Assembly (NCBI GenBank): GCA_003452655.1
Contig: DMNR01000151.1
Location: 1 to 5,189 of the forward strand
Direction: 5' to 3'
DNA: 5,189 nucleotides
Source of the DNA: Actinomycetota bacterium
GTDB taxonomy: Bacteria; Actinomycetota; Actinomycetes; S36-B12; UBA10799
Each line of letters opens with the position of its first letter. The stretch's first letter is position 1. Both the position numbers and the translations under genes were made by a program. The notes under the pieces were generated by a model that had not been told where the DNA came from, did not search any database, and was given only the letters and a program-made list of their open reading frames with translations. Shown one piece after another: positions 1 through 5,189 of the stretch.

Positions 1-54
1 CGGCAAGCGCTGTTATCCGATCGAACAACGGGCGCGGTCGTCTTCAAAGCGTGA
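1..54 (+). CDS. Possible C-terminal tail of a truncated plus-strand gene
   Basis: Frame 1 is open from the window edge to a TGA at 52-54 and reads RQALLSDRTTGAVVFKA. The ending, a short basic stretch then TTG-x-VV and a stop a few residues later, resembles the C-termini of medium-chain quinone oxidoreductase / zinc-binding dehydrogenase proteins, which often end in a (T)TGKVVL-like strand. That likeness is a memory-based impression over 17 residues, not an identification. If real, the gene would converge on the S8 peptidase gene, with 115 bp between the two stop codons. Another plus frame stays open longer (to 172), but its translation is rich in Trp, Cys and Ser and does not look like protein. 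No alternative coding reading of this end is better, but chance cannot be excluded. Confidence 0.33.
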   Translation, partial: RQALLSDRTTGAVVFKA

Positions 55-119
55 CGTGCAGTGACCCTGACGGCCACCTTCGACCTTGGTGGATTTCCCT
101 CTGTTTGACGAGATGCGCG

Positions 120-141
120 GTTGTCTCGCGTTGGACAACGC
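120..141 (-). terminator. Weak overlapping hairpins downstream of the S8 peptidase gene
   Basis: Two mutually exclusive stems can form about 30-50 nt past the peptidase stop codon. GCGTT (128-132) pairs with AACGC (137-141) around a 4-nt loop. GTTGTC (120-125) pairs with GACAAC (134-139) around an 8-nt loop. Neither is followed by a U-rich run on the minus strand, so this is not a canonical intrinsic terminator. A further small plus-strand stem, CCACC (74-78) with GGTGG (88-92), lies nearby and could act on a convergent plus-strand gene. The assignment rests on position between two possibly convergent genes and on the symmetry; the rest of 55-169 shows nothing recognisable. Confidence 0.22.
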
Positions 142-169
142 TAACGAATTCAGTAGTGGTCTCGGACAA

Positions 170-1684
170 CTAGCGGACGCGAATCGATTTGCTTTTCACC
201 ATCAAGGTGTCGGTCGTCGTTGGTATGACGTAACGGTAGGAAGTTCCACGCTTGACCTTGAAGCTGACCACACCATTGGTCGCGGTGAGCTTGACTGTCA
301 CCCGCTTCCAAACCTTCCCGACCTTCTTCTGAAGGACTACTTGTTGCACAGCGGCCCGGTTCAACCGAACTGTGAGCTTCTGCTTTTTCAACGTTGCGGT
401 CGGGTTCAGGCCGACAGCGCACGCTCCCGAACCACACATCGCGTCGCGCGGGTTCACGCGCCCTGAACCGCTGTAGACATCACGACCAGGCGCTCCGAGG
501 TCAATCGCGGTGGATTTCAAGGCCGCTTCAACATTGACGGCTCCAAGCCCATGGCTAACGGCCGCAGAACGAATCAGCGCCGCGGAAGCCGAGACAAAGG
601 GAGCAGCCATCGATGTTCCTGACATGCTCGCGTACCCACCAGGAACAGTCGAAAGAATTCCGACGCCTGGGGCAGCGACGTCAACTGCGGACCCGAAGTT
701 TGAGAACGAGGCAATGCCGTCGGACTGGTTAGTCGCCGATACACCAATGACGCCCGGATAGGCCGCCGGGTATGTCAGGGCCCCAGATCCATCGTTACCC
801 ACCGCAGCCACGACGGTACGGCCATTGGAGGTCGCATAGTCGACAGCCGCTTTGAGGTTGGGATCGTCGGCGTGCCCGCCGAGGCTCAGGTTAATGACTC
901 CCGCCCCTTGATTGACGGCGTAGATGATTCCGGAAGCGATGTCCGACCAGTAACCCTGGCCAGCGCTGTCCAGCGCGCGTACCGGAAGGATCTTTGCCGC
1001 GGGCGCTAGCCCGCTGGCACCGATCGCGTTGCCAGCGGTTGCTGCAACGATCCCGGCAACGTGGGTTCCGTGGCCGTTCTGATCCGACTGACCACCCTCC
1101 CGGTCGGCGACGAAGTCCCAACCCGTCAACAGCTGTGGGGCCAGGTCGGGTTCAGCGGCGCTGCCGGTGTCAACAATTGCCACCGTCTGGCCAGCTCCGG
1201 AAGCAACCTGCCAAGCGCCTTCCGCGCCCAGCCTGGTCAGTCCCCATGCCGAACCCCAGTACGGATCATTCGTTGCTGTCGCATCCGCCGCGCTGGAGGA
1301 GATCAGCTTCTTCTTCTCCTCAACAGCGACGGCGAGAGTCTCGTCCTTAGCTTGAACCTCGGCCACAACCGCTTCAGCCTGCGCCCTGCCCTTAACGTTC
1401 TTCACGTCAAAGGTGGGAACGCCGTCCTCATCTCGCAGCGCCACCACACGCGCTCGATCGTTCGCATCGACCTTCGCCGCAAGGTCACTGGGAGCTGCCG
1501 ACACGGAGTCGTCAACCGACTGCCAGGAACCCGCTTCTGCTGCCGAAGCGGCGCCGCGGTCGACCACCACTTCGTCGTCGGCCAAGGCGGGCATAACCGA
1601 CCCACACACCAGAAACGACGCGGACACGACCACGCCAGCTGCCATCGGCATCGCGCCGCGGGCCCGCTTGCGTGACGGTGACAT
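170..1684 (-). CDS. Secreted subtilisin-family (S8) serine peptidase
   Basis: A 504-residue extracellular endopeptidase. The N-terminus is a Sec-type signal peptide: basic residues up to about 9, a hydrophobic core at 14-31, and a likely cleavage after ALA at 33-35. Residues 36 to about 138 form a charged, Ala-rich propeptide, probably an inhibitor-I9-like intramolecular chaperone. The S8 catalytic domain spans about 140-415 with the full triad: Asp172 in VAIVDTG, His205 in NGHGTHVAG and Ser358 in SGTSMAAPF. Asn297 in AAVGNDG supplies the oxyanion hole. Cys417 and Cys422 may form a small disulfide before a basic, Lys/Arg-rich beta-type module (about 425-504) that has the LQ-x-x-x-G-x-W-K pattern of Ig-like tails on actinobacterial surface proteins. 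No LPXTG motif or C-terminal membrane segment is present, so release into the medium or non-covalent wall binding is inferred. The ATG start is supported by an AAGGAG site 7 nt upstream and by the position of the signal peptide. Substrate unknown. It lies 160 bp after hemW on the same strand and is probably transcribed separately. Confidence 0.95.
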   Translation of the reverse strand: MSPSRKRARGAMPMAAGVVVSASFLVCGSVMPALADDEVVVDRGAASAAEAGSWQSVDDSVSAAPSDLAAKVDANDRARVVALRDEDGVPTFDVKNVKGRAQAEAVVAEVQAKDETLAVAVEEKKKLISSSAADATATNDPYWGSAWGLTRLGAEGAWQVASGAGQTVAIVDTGSAAEPDLAPQLLTGWDFVADREGGQSDQNGHGTHVAGIVAATAGNAIGASGLAPAAKILPVRALDSAGQGYWSDIASGIIYAVNQGAGVINLSLGGHADDPNLKAAVDYATSNGRTVVAAVGNDGSGALTYPAAYPGVIGVSATNQSDGIASFSNFGSAVDVAAPGVGILSTVPGGYASMSGTSMAAPFVSASAALIRSAAVSHGLGAVNVEAALKSTAIDLGAPGRDVYSGSGRVNPRDAMCGSGACAVGLNPTATLKKQKLTVRLNRAAVQQVVLQKKVGKVWKRVTVKLTATNGVVSFKVKRGTSYRYVIPTTTDTLMVKSKSIRVR

Positions 1685-1691
1685 CCAAATT

Positions 1692-1697
1692 CTCCTT
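1692..1697 (-). promoter_or_regulatory. Ribosome binding site of the S8 peptidase gene
   Basis: The minus strand reads AAGGAG, then 7 nt, then ATG at 1684-1682. This fixes the annotated start over the internal Met12 and Met14 codons, which would remove the basic N-region of the signal peptide. Confidence 0.8.
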
Positions 1698-1768
1698 GCC
1701 GAGTTGCGAGACCGATTCGGCTCGCGGGATCCGAGCGGCGAGACAGTCGTGCCCGATTACTTGCCTCT

Positions 1769-1797
1769 AGGCTAGTTTGCGATCCCCAACTAGGAAA
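1769..1797 (-). promoter_or_regulatory. Candidate promoter for the S8 peptidase gene
   Basis: On the minus strand TAGCCT (1774-1769) fits the actinobacterial -10 pattern TANNNT. It is preceded after 17 nt by TTTCCT (1797-1792), a poor -35. Transcription would begin near 1762, giving a leader of about 78 nt. That leader contains a GCTCG/CGAGC stem (1720-1724 with 1732-1736) and an alternative GCCGA/TCGGC pairing (1698-1702 with 1717-1721) adjoining the ribosome binding site. The remainder of the 160-bp gap after hemW holds only an imperfect bulged AT stem (1819-1839) with no T-run, so no clear hemW terminator is visible. The call is consensus matching only. Confidence 0.25.
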
Positions 1798-1844
1798 GTG
1801 CCTTAGCTCCCGGGACGTCCAAATTCCGCCCAATTTCGGAGGGA

Positions 1845-3047
1845 CTACGTAAGAGTTCGAACGACGAGATCCGCCAGCAGACGCCCATTCCGCGTCAGCA
1901 CGAGTTGCCCTCTTGTGAGCTGTGACTCATCCAGGAGGCCATCGGAGGCAAGCTCCTGCACACGGTGGCGTTGTCCGGAATTCACCCGATCGAGGGGCAA
2001 TCCCTCTGCGAGCCGCAATCGCAACATCACATCTTCCAACTCCCGATCCGACTGGGTGAGTGCTTCGCTGCCGGCGATCGGTAGCTCGCCTTCGGCAAGT
2101 GATGCCGAGCATCGACCGGGATGTTTGTGGTTCCACCACCGATAGTTGCCGACATGACTATGCGCGCCGGGACCCACCCCCCACCAGTCATCGTTGTGCC
2201 AATAGCCCATGTTGTGTCGGCAGAATGACGACCCATCGACTCCGCCTCGAGCCCAGTTCGACACTTCGTACCACTCCAGGCCTGCGTCGGTGAAGGCGTC
2301 ATCGGCCATCAAATAGCGATGCGCCAGAACGTCGTCATCGGCAGGAAACAAAGCTCCCGACGACACTTGCCGGGCCATTCGAGTGCCCTGTTCAACGATG
2401 AGTGAGTAGGCAGAAATGTGAGTGGGATCGGCAGTAAGGGCGGCCTCGATGGACTGCCGCCACTGCTCGTCAGTCTCGCCCGGCGCTCCGTAGATCAGGT
2501 CAAGGCTGACCTCGTCAAAGCCGCTCGCGCGGGCGGTGCGTGCGGCATCGACGGCGCGCCCCGGTGTATGAACGCGATCGAGCGTGGCGAGGACCGAACT
2601 CGCTGCGCTCTGCATTCCAAGGCTGACTCTGGTGAAGCCCCCTGACCTGAGTCGATCGAAGTACTTGGCATCGACCGACTCGGGGTTGGCTTCAGTGGTG
2701 ACCTCGGCACCGCGAGCAAGACCAAACTGCGAGTCAATGGCATCGAGTACGGCGACGAGGTCATCGGCAGGCAGCAGCGTGGGTGTTCCGCCCCCGAAGA
2801 AGACCGTCGATACCGGTACCGCCCGACCGCCGATCAAGTCCCGAGCGATGCCGAGTTCCGCGATCGCGTCAGCCACAAACGTATTCGGGGACGCGGACTC
2901 CAACGCACCCGGCACATACGTGTTGAAGTCGCAATATCCGCAGCGACTCGAGCACCAGGGAACATGGACATAAATGCCGAAGGGGCGCGAACCCACCGAC
3001 GCGAATGCGTCAACAGGCAGCGCCCCTTCGGGGACGTACTGAGTCAA
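1845..3047 (-). CDS. hemW: HemW, radical-SAM heme chaperone (formerly annotated as oxygen-independent coproporphyrinogen III oxidase)
   Basis: 400 residues, normal for HemW. HemW is a radical-SAM family protein that binds heme and hands it to respiratory or heme-storage proteins; it lacks coproporphyrinogen oxidase activity. The radical-SAM cluster motif C-x3-C-x2-C is at Cys32, Cys36 and Cys39, and residue 41 is Phe, where true HemN has a fourth Cys. This separates HemW from HemN. The SAM-binding GGGTP motif is at 85-89, TTEANPE at 117-123, and a typical SLDLIYGAPGET stretch at 181-192. The HNxxYW signature, linked to heme binding, is at 278-283, followed by WWGVGPGAHSH. The C-terminal region ends in the usual winged-helix-like LVLTRNGRLLADLVV segment. 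The start is TTG, immediately after the upstream synthetase stop codon, and a stop blocks any earlier start in this frame. No Shine-Dalgarno sequence precedes it, so translation probably depends on reinitiation by ribosomes finishing the synthetase. The in-frame GTG at codon 18 is a less likely start: the actinobacterial-style PEGALP lead-in would be lost. Confidence 0.96.
   Translation of the reverse strand: MTQYVPEGALPVDAFASVGSRPFGIYVHVPWCSSRCGYCDFNTYVPGALESASPNTFVADAIAELGIARDLIGGRAVPVSTVFFGGGTPTLLPADDLVAVLDAIDSQFGLARGAEVTTEANPESVDAKYFDRLRSGGFTRVSLGMQSAASSVLATLDRVHTPGRAVDAARTARASGFDEVSLDLIYGAPGETDEQWRQSIEAALTADPTHISAYSLIVEQGTRMARQVSSGALFPADDDVLAHRYLMADDAFTDAGLEWYEVSNWARGGVDGSSFCRHNMGYWHNDDWWGVGPGAHSHVGNYRWWNHKHPGRCSASLAEGELPIAGSEALTQSDRELEDVMLRLRLAEGLPLDRVNSGQRHRVQELASDGLLDESQLTRGQLVLTRNGRLLADLVVRTLT
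2977..3031 (-). repeat. Perfect 12-bp inverted repeat with nested hairpin at the start of hemW
   Basis: CCGAAGGGGCGC (plus strand, 2977-2988) is the exact reverse complement of GCGCCCCTTCGG (3020-3031). The 31-nt interval contains a second stem, GACGC (2998-3002) with GCGTC (3007-3011), around a GAAT tetraloop. The structure covers codons 6-24 of hemW. A competing local stem, CCCC-GAA-GGGG, can form within the 5' arm region of the mRNA. Both arms encode residues plausible for the family (PEGAL and RPFG), so coding constraint and GC richness may explain part of the match. A role in hemW translation is inference only. Confidence 0.6.
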
Positions 3048-4883
3048 CTATGCGTACAGGGAATCGAGCAGGCCCTTGTACTTCTCTTCCACAACCTTGC
3101 GCTTGACCTTGAGGCTCGGGGTGAGCTCACCAGAATCAACGCTGAATTCGGTGTCGAGAATCTCGAACTTCTTGATGGTTTCCCACTTGTTCAGCTTGCT
3201 GTTGAGCTCATCGACCGATGCCGTGACGTAAGCGATCATGTCGGGATCCTTGGACAACGATGCAACATCGGTGGGCTTGCCGCGCTCCTTCGCCCAAGCA
3301 GCCGCCGCATCTGGATCAAGCGAAATCAGTGCACTGGCGAACTTGCGGTTGTTTGCGTGGACAACCATCTGTCCGGCCACACCGCAGATTGCCTTGAACT
3401 GGCTCTCGATTGCCGACGGTGCAATGTACTTTCCGCCGGACGTCTTGACGAGGTCCTTCTTGCGGTCAGTGATCTTGATCCGACCGAGCGCATCAATCTC
3501 TCCGATGTCACCGGTGGCGAAGTAGCCATCACCAATGAACACCTCAGCAGTTGCATCTGGATTGTTGTGGTACCCGCGCATGACGCCTGGGCCCTTGACG
3601 AGGATCTCGCCGTCTTCGGCGATCTTGACCTCGGTTCCCGGGACGGCCTCGCCGACAGTGCCGAACTTGATGTTGTCTGGGCGCACAATCGCAGTTGCCG
3701 CGCTGGTTTCGGTCAGACCGTAACCCTCGAGGATCGGCATCCCCACGATGTTGAACCATTCGGCAACGTCTGGTGACAGGGCGGCAGAACCGGAAATGAA
3801 CATCCGTACCTGACCACCGAGGCGATCACGAACCTTCGAGAACACCAGCTTGTCCGCGAGTCCGAACTGGGCGCCAAGCATTCCGCCGGGAGCCTTGCCA
3901 TTCGCGAGTTCGGCATCCTTGTACTTCTTGCCAACTCCGAACGCCCACGACGCGATCTTCGCCTTGGCGCCACCATCGGCAGCAACCTGGGCGTTAACAC
4001 CGGCGTAGACCTTTTCGAAGATGCGCGGGACGGCACCCATGAAGGTCGGCTTGACGACTGGAAGGTTCTCAACGATCTTGGGGACTCGGCCATCGACCGC
4101 GGTAACGAAGCCGATCTGCAGTTGAGCAGCGATCAACACCGAGCCGAAGACGTGCGCAAGCGGCAGCCACAAGAACTGAACGTCGTCAATGGTGAGCACA
4201 CCCATGCCCTCAAGCGCGGCACCGATGTAGCCCCAGCTGCTGTGGGTGAGCTCGACGCCCTTTGGCTTGCCTGTGGTACCCGAGGTGTAGATGAGGGTTG
4301 CGAGCTGGTCGCCGGTCACCTTGCCAGCGCTCTCAGTCACTGCGTTGGGTTCGGCCTTCAGCTTCTCCTTGCCGAGGTTGCGCAGGTCGTCGAGCGTGAT
4401 GACCCAATCGCCGTCCGCTGCCTGTGGATCGCCGTGGAACAGGATGACCTTGTTCAGGTGACCTAGCTCTGAACGCTTCTCACGCAGCTTCGAAACCTGA
4501 GCTTCGTTATCGGCGAAGATGATTCGAGTGTCGGAGTCGCTCAGGATGTACGCGACATCGTCGGCACCGGTTGAGGCGTAGACGGTCGTGACAGCGCCAC
4601 CGGCAAGCGCGACGGCGAGATCGGCGAGGATCCACGGCACGCTGGTCTCGCCAGCAATACCAACGCGCTGTTCGGGTTCGAGTCCGAGTGCGAGGAGGCC
4701 GGCCGCCTGGTTCGTAATGTCTTCGCCGACTTCTTGCCACGTGGTGGAACTCCATCCACCAGACTCCGTGGGCGCGCGGAATGCTTCACGGGTGGGCGTT
4801 GCAGCTACCCGGTTCAGGACTAGCTGCGTCAGGGATGCTGCGGGGGTGGGCAGCTTCTCGCGGGCAGTTGATGTTGAGGCCAT
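3048..4883 (-). CDS. Long-chain fatty acid-CoA ligase (AMP-forming acyl-CoA synthetase, FadD15-like)
   Basis: Activates long-chain fatty acids with ATP and CoA to acyl-CoA through an acyl-adenylate, feeding lipid synthesis or beta-oxidation at the cytoplasmic side of the membrane. The protein has 611 residues from the chosen ATG, close to the roughly 600 of actinobacterial FadD15-type and eukaryote-like ACSL enzymes. ANL-superfamily motifs appear in order: the ATP-binding loop YTSGTTGKPKG (199-209), the WLPLAHVFG segment (239-247), EGYGLTET (386-393), the ATP-binding ATGD (456-459), the hinge-region motif GRIKITDRKKDLVKTSGGKY (467-486), and a C-terminal LTPSLKVKRK (587-596) where Lys592 probably corresponds to the catalytic A10 lysine. 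An upstream in-frame TTG at 4946 would add 21 residues. ATG at 4883 is preferred because a GGGAGGA site sits in front of it and the best promoter lies downstream of that TTG. There is no signal peptide or transmembrane segment. The gene shares a frame with hemW and abuts it; exact acyl specificity cannot be read from the sequence. Confidence 0.94.
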   Translation of the reverse strand: MASTSTAREKLPTPAASLTQLVLNRVAATPTREAFRAPTESGGWSSTTWQEVGEDITNQAAGLLALGLEPEQRVGIAGETSVPWILADLAVALAGGAVTTVYASTGADDVAYILSDSDTRIIFADNEAQVSKLREKRSELGHLNKVILFHGDPQAADGDWVITLDDLRNLGKEKLKAEPNAVTESAGKVTGDQLATLIYTSGTTGKPKGVELTHSSWGYIGAALEGMGVLTIDDVQFLWLPLAHVFGSVLIAAQLQIGFVTAVDGRVPKIVENLPVVKPTFMGAVPRIFEKVYAGVNAQVAADGGAKAKIASWAFGVGKKYKDAELANGKAPGGMLGAQFGLADKLVFSKVRDRLGGQVRMFISGSAALSPDVAEWFNIVGMPILEGYGLTETSAATAIVRPDNIKFGTVGEAVPGTEVKIAEDGEILVKGPGVMRGYHNNPDATAEVFIGDGYFATGDIGEIDALGRIKITDRKKDLVKTSGGKYIAPSAIESQFKAICGVAGQMVVHANNRKFASALISLDPDAAAAWAKERGKPTDVASLSKDPDMIAYVTASVDELNSKLNKWETIKKFEILDTEFSVDSGELTPSLKVKRKVVEEKYKGLLDSLYA

Positions 4884-4892
4884 GCCGGAATT

Positions 4893-4899
4893 TCCTCCC
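4893..4899 (-). promoter_or_regulatory. Ribosome binding site deciding the acyl-CoA ligase start
   Basis: The minus strand reads GGGAGGA followed by AATTCCGGC (9 nt) and ATG at 4883-4881. It is the strongest Shine-Dalgarno match in this gap and supports the 611-residue protein over the 632-residue version beginning at TTG 4946, whose upstream sequence has no purine-rich site at a proper distance. Confidence 0.75.
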
Positions 4900-4926
4900 G
4901 TTGGGCTGTCATTTGGATAACGGTGC

Positions 4927-4955
4927 ACGTTAGTCACATCACACAAGTAGGTGAA
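4927..4955 (-). promoter_or_regulatory. Candidate promoter for the acyl-CoA ligase-hemW operon
   Basis: On the minus strand TTCACC (4955-4950; 4 of 6 match TTGACA) is separated by exactly 17 nt from TAACGT (4932-4927), which fits TANNNT. Initiation about 7 nt downstream, near 4920, would give a leader of about 37 nt ending in the strong ribosome binding site. It lies after the hairpin following lepA, consistent with a new transcription unit. This is consensus matching only. Confidence 0.42.
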
Positions 4956-5017
4956 TGAAGGTCAGCCTATGGTGCGACGGGTCATCTTGCAGTAATACCC
5001 CCCTATCTGCACTATTC

Positions 5018-5041
5018 GCCCCGAATCAGGACATCCGGGGC
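5018..5041 (-). terminator. Stem-loop downstream of lepA, possible U-less terminator
   Basis: In the minus-strand RNA, GCCCCGGAU pairs with AUUCGGGGC over 9 bp (one G-U wobble) around the 6-nt loop GUCCUG, beginning about 23 nt after the lepA stop. No U-tract follows; the downstream bases are GAAUAGUGCAG and then a run of six G. Such GC-rich stems without U-runs are often proposed as actinobacterial terminators, but this may instead be an mRNA 3'-end stabiliser. Readthrough into the ligase gene is possible. Confidence 0.45.
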
Positions 5042-5063
5042 AGCGGGGGTCTGCTCAGCCGCG

Positions 5064-5189
5064 CTATTTCTTCGGGCCGGCGTCCTCGGACGTTGAAAGT
5101 GCCGCGATAAACGCCTCCTGCGGCACTTCCACCCGACCGACGGTCTTCATCCGTTTCTTGCCCTCTTTCTGCTTTTCGAGCAGTTTGCG
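5064..5189 (-). CDS. lepA: Elongation factor 4 (LepA / EF4), C-terminal end only
   Basis: The final 41 codons and TAG of a gene that continues beyond the window. The translation begins [15 protein letters not shown], followed by [15 protein letters not shown], and ends in [10 protein letters not shown]. The [13 protein letters not shown] stretch followed by a [10 protein letters not shown] segment is the signature C-terminus of LepA, the ribosome-associated GTPase that remodels stalled or mis-translocated ribosomes and affects initiation and ribosome assembly. The GTPase and EF-G-like domains lie outside the window and cannot be checked. The tail after AAL (about 10 residues, acidic then KK) is variable in the family. 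It is the first gene of the same-strand series lepA, acyl-CoA ligase, hemW; hemW close to lepA is a common bacterial arrangement, which supports the call. Confidence 0.95.
   Translation of the reverse strand, partial: RKLLEKQKEGKKRMKTVGRVEVPQEAFIAALSTSEDAGPKK

Noticed and set aside
86..466. 126-codon plus-strand frame across the peptidase 3' end
   Set aside because: Most of it is antisense to the conserved C-terminal part of the peptidase. It lacks a convincing ribosome site and its protein has no recognisable features.
1602..1608. Cys27 in the peptidase signal region as a lipoprotein lipobox
   Set aside because: The residues before Cys27 are F-L-V, not a canonical L-A/S/T-G/A lipobox, and a good ALA cleavage site follows at residues 33-35.
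1061..1675. 204-codon plus-strand open frame antisense to the S8 peptidase N-terminal half
   Set aside because: Composition (Arg/His/Ser-rich, no domain pattern) is that of a shadow. The opposite strand carries a signal peptide, catalytic Asp and His motifs, and a good ribosome site.
1402..1833. 143-codon minus-strand frame overlapping the peptidase start and the hemW-peptidase gap
   Set aside because: It runs out of frame through the peptidase signal peptide and is rich in Arg, Trp and Ser; no family resemblance.
1819..1839. AT-rich bulged stem after hemW as an intrinsic terminator
   Set aside because: The stem CC(G)AAATT/AATTTGG is weak, has a bulge, sits within the first 30 nt after the stop codon and is followed by GC-rich sequence with no T-run.
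2928..2955. HemN-type coproporphyrinogen oxidase instead of HemW
   Set aside because: The cluster motif is C-x3-C-x2-C followed by Asp-Phe, lacking HemN's fourth cysteine, and the HNxxYW heme-binding signature and roughly 400-residue length fit HemW.
2964..3776. 270-codon plus-strand open frame antisense to the ligase C-terminus and the hemW start
   Set aside because: It lies opposite a ligase with clear ANL motifs and the TTG start of hemW, its translation shows no recognisable motif, and long antisense open frames are common opposite GC-rich genes with biased third positions.

Overview
The window looks like a chromosomal segment of an actinomycete (Actinomycetota). By eye it is moderately GC-rich, codon third positions favour G/C, and the protein sequences (FadD15-like acyl-CoA ligase, HemW with an RPFG-x-YVHVP-type N-terminus, secreted S8 peptidase with an actinobacterial-style C-terminal beta module) fit that phylum. 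I cannot place it below phylum level.

Layout, read along the minus strand, on which all confidently called genes lie. (1) Positions 5189-5064 carry the last 41 codons of lepA, elongation factor 4, cut by the window edge. (2) A 180-bp gap (5063-4884) holds a 9-bp stem-loop just after lepA, a plausible -35/-10 promoter and a strong Shine-Dalgarno site. (3) Positions 4883-3048 encode a 611-residue long-chain acyl-CoA synthetase. (4) Positions 3047-1845 encode HemW, a radical-SAM heme chaperone. Its TTG start directly follows the synthetase stop codon in the same reading frame, so the pair is surely cotranscribed. (5) A 160-bp gap (1844-1685) contains a weak candidate promoter and the ribosome binding site of the next gene. 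(6) Positions 1684-170 encode a 504-residue secreted subtilisin-family (S8) peptidase with an intact catalytic triad. (7) Positions 169-55 are intergenic with small inverted repeats. (8) Positions 1-54 may be the 3' tail of a convergent plus-strand gene.

The lepA/hemW neighbourhood is a housekeeping region: translation elongation, lipid activation and heme delivery. In many bacteria this neighbourhood continues into hrcA and dnaJ. Here the gene next to hemW is instead an independently expressed secreted protease. I see no mobile element, CRISPR array, RNA gene, defence system or biosynthetic cluster. No gap between genes exceeds 300 bases. The most unusual features are structural: the zero-gap, same-frame TAG/TTG junction between the synthetase and hemW, and a perfect 12-bp inverted repeat enclosing a second hairpin within the first 24 codons of hemW. 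I did not find a convincing undescribed system.
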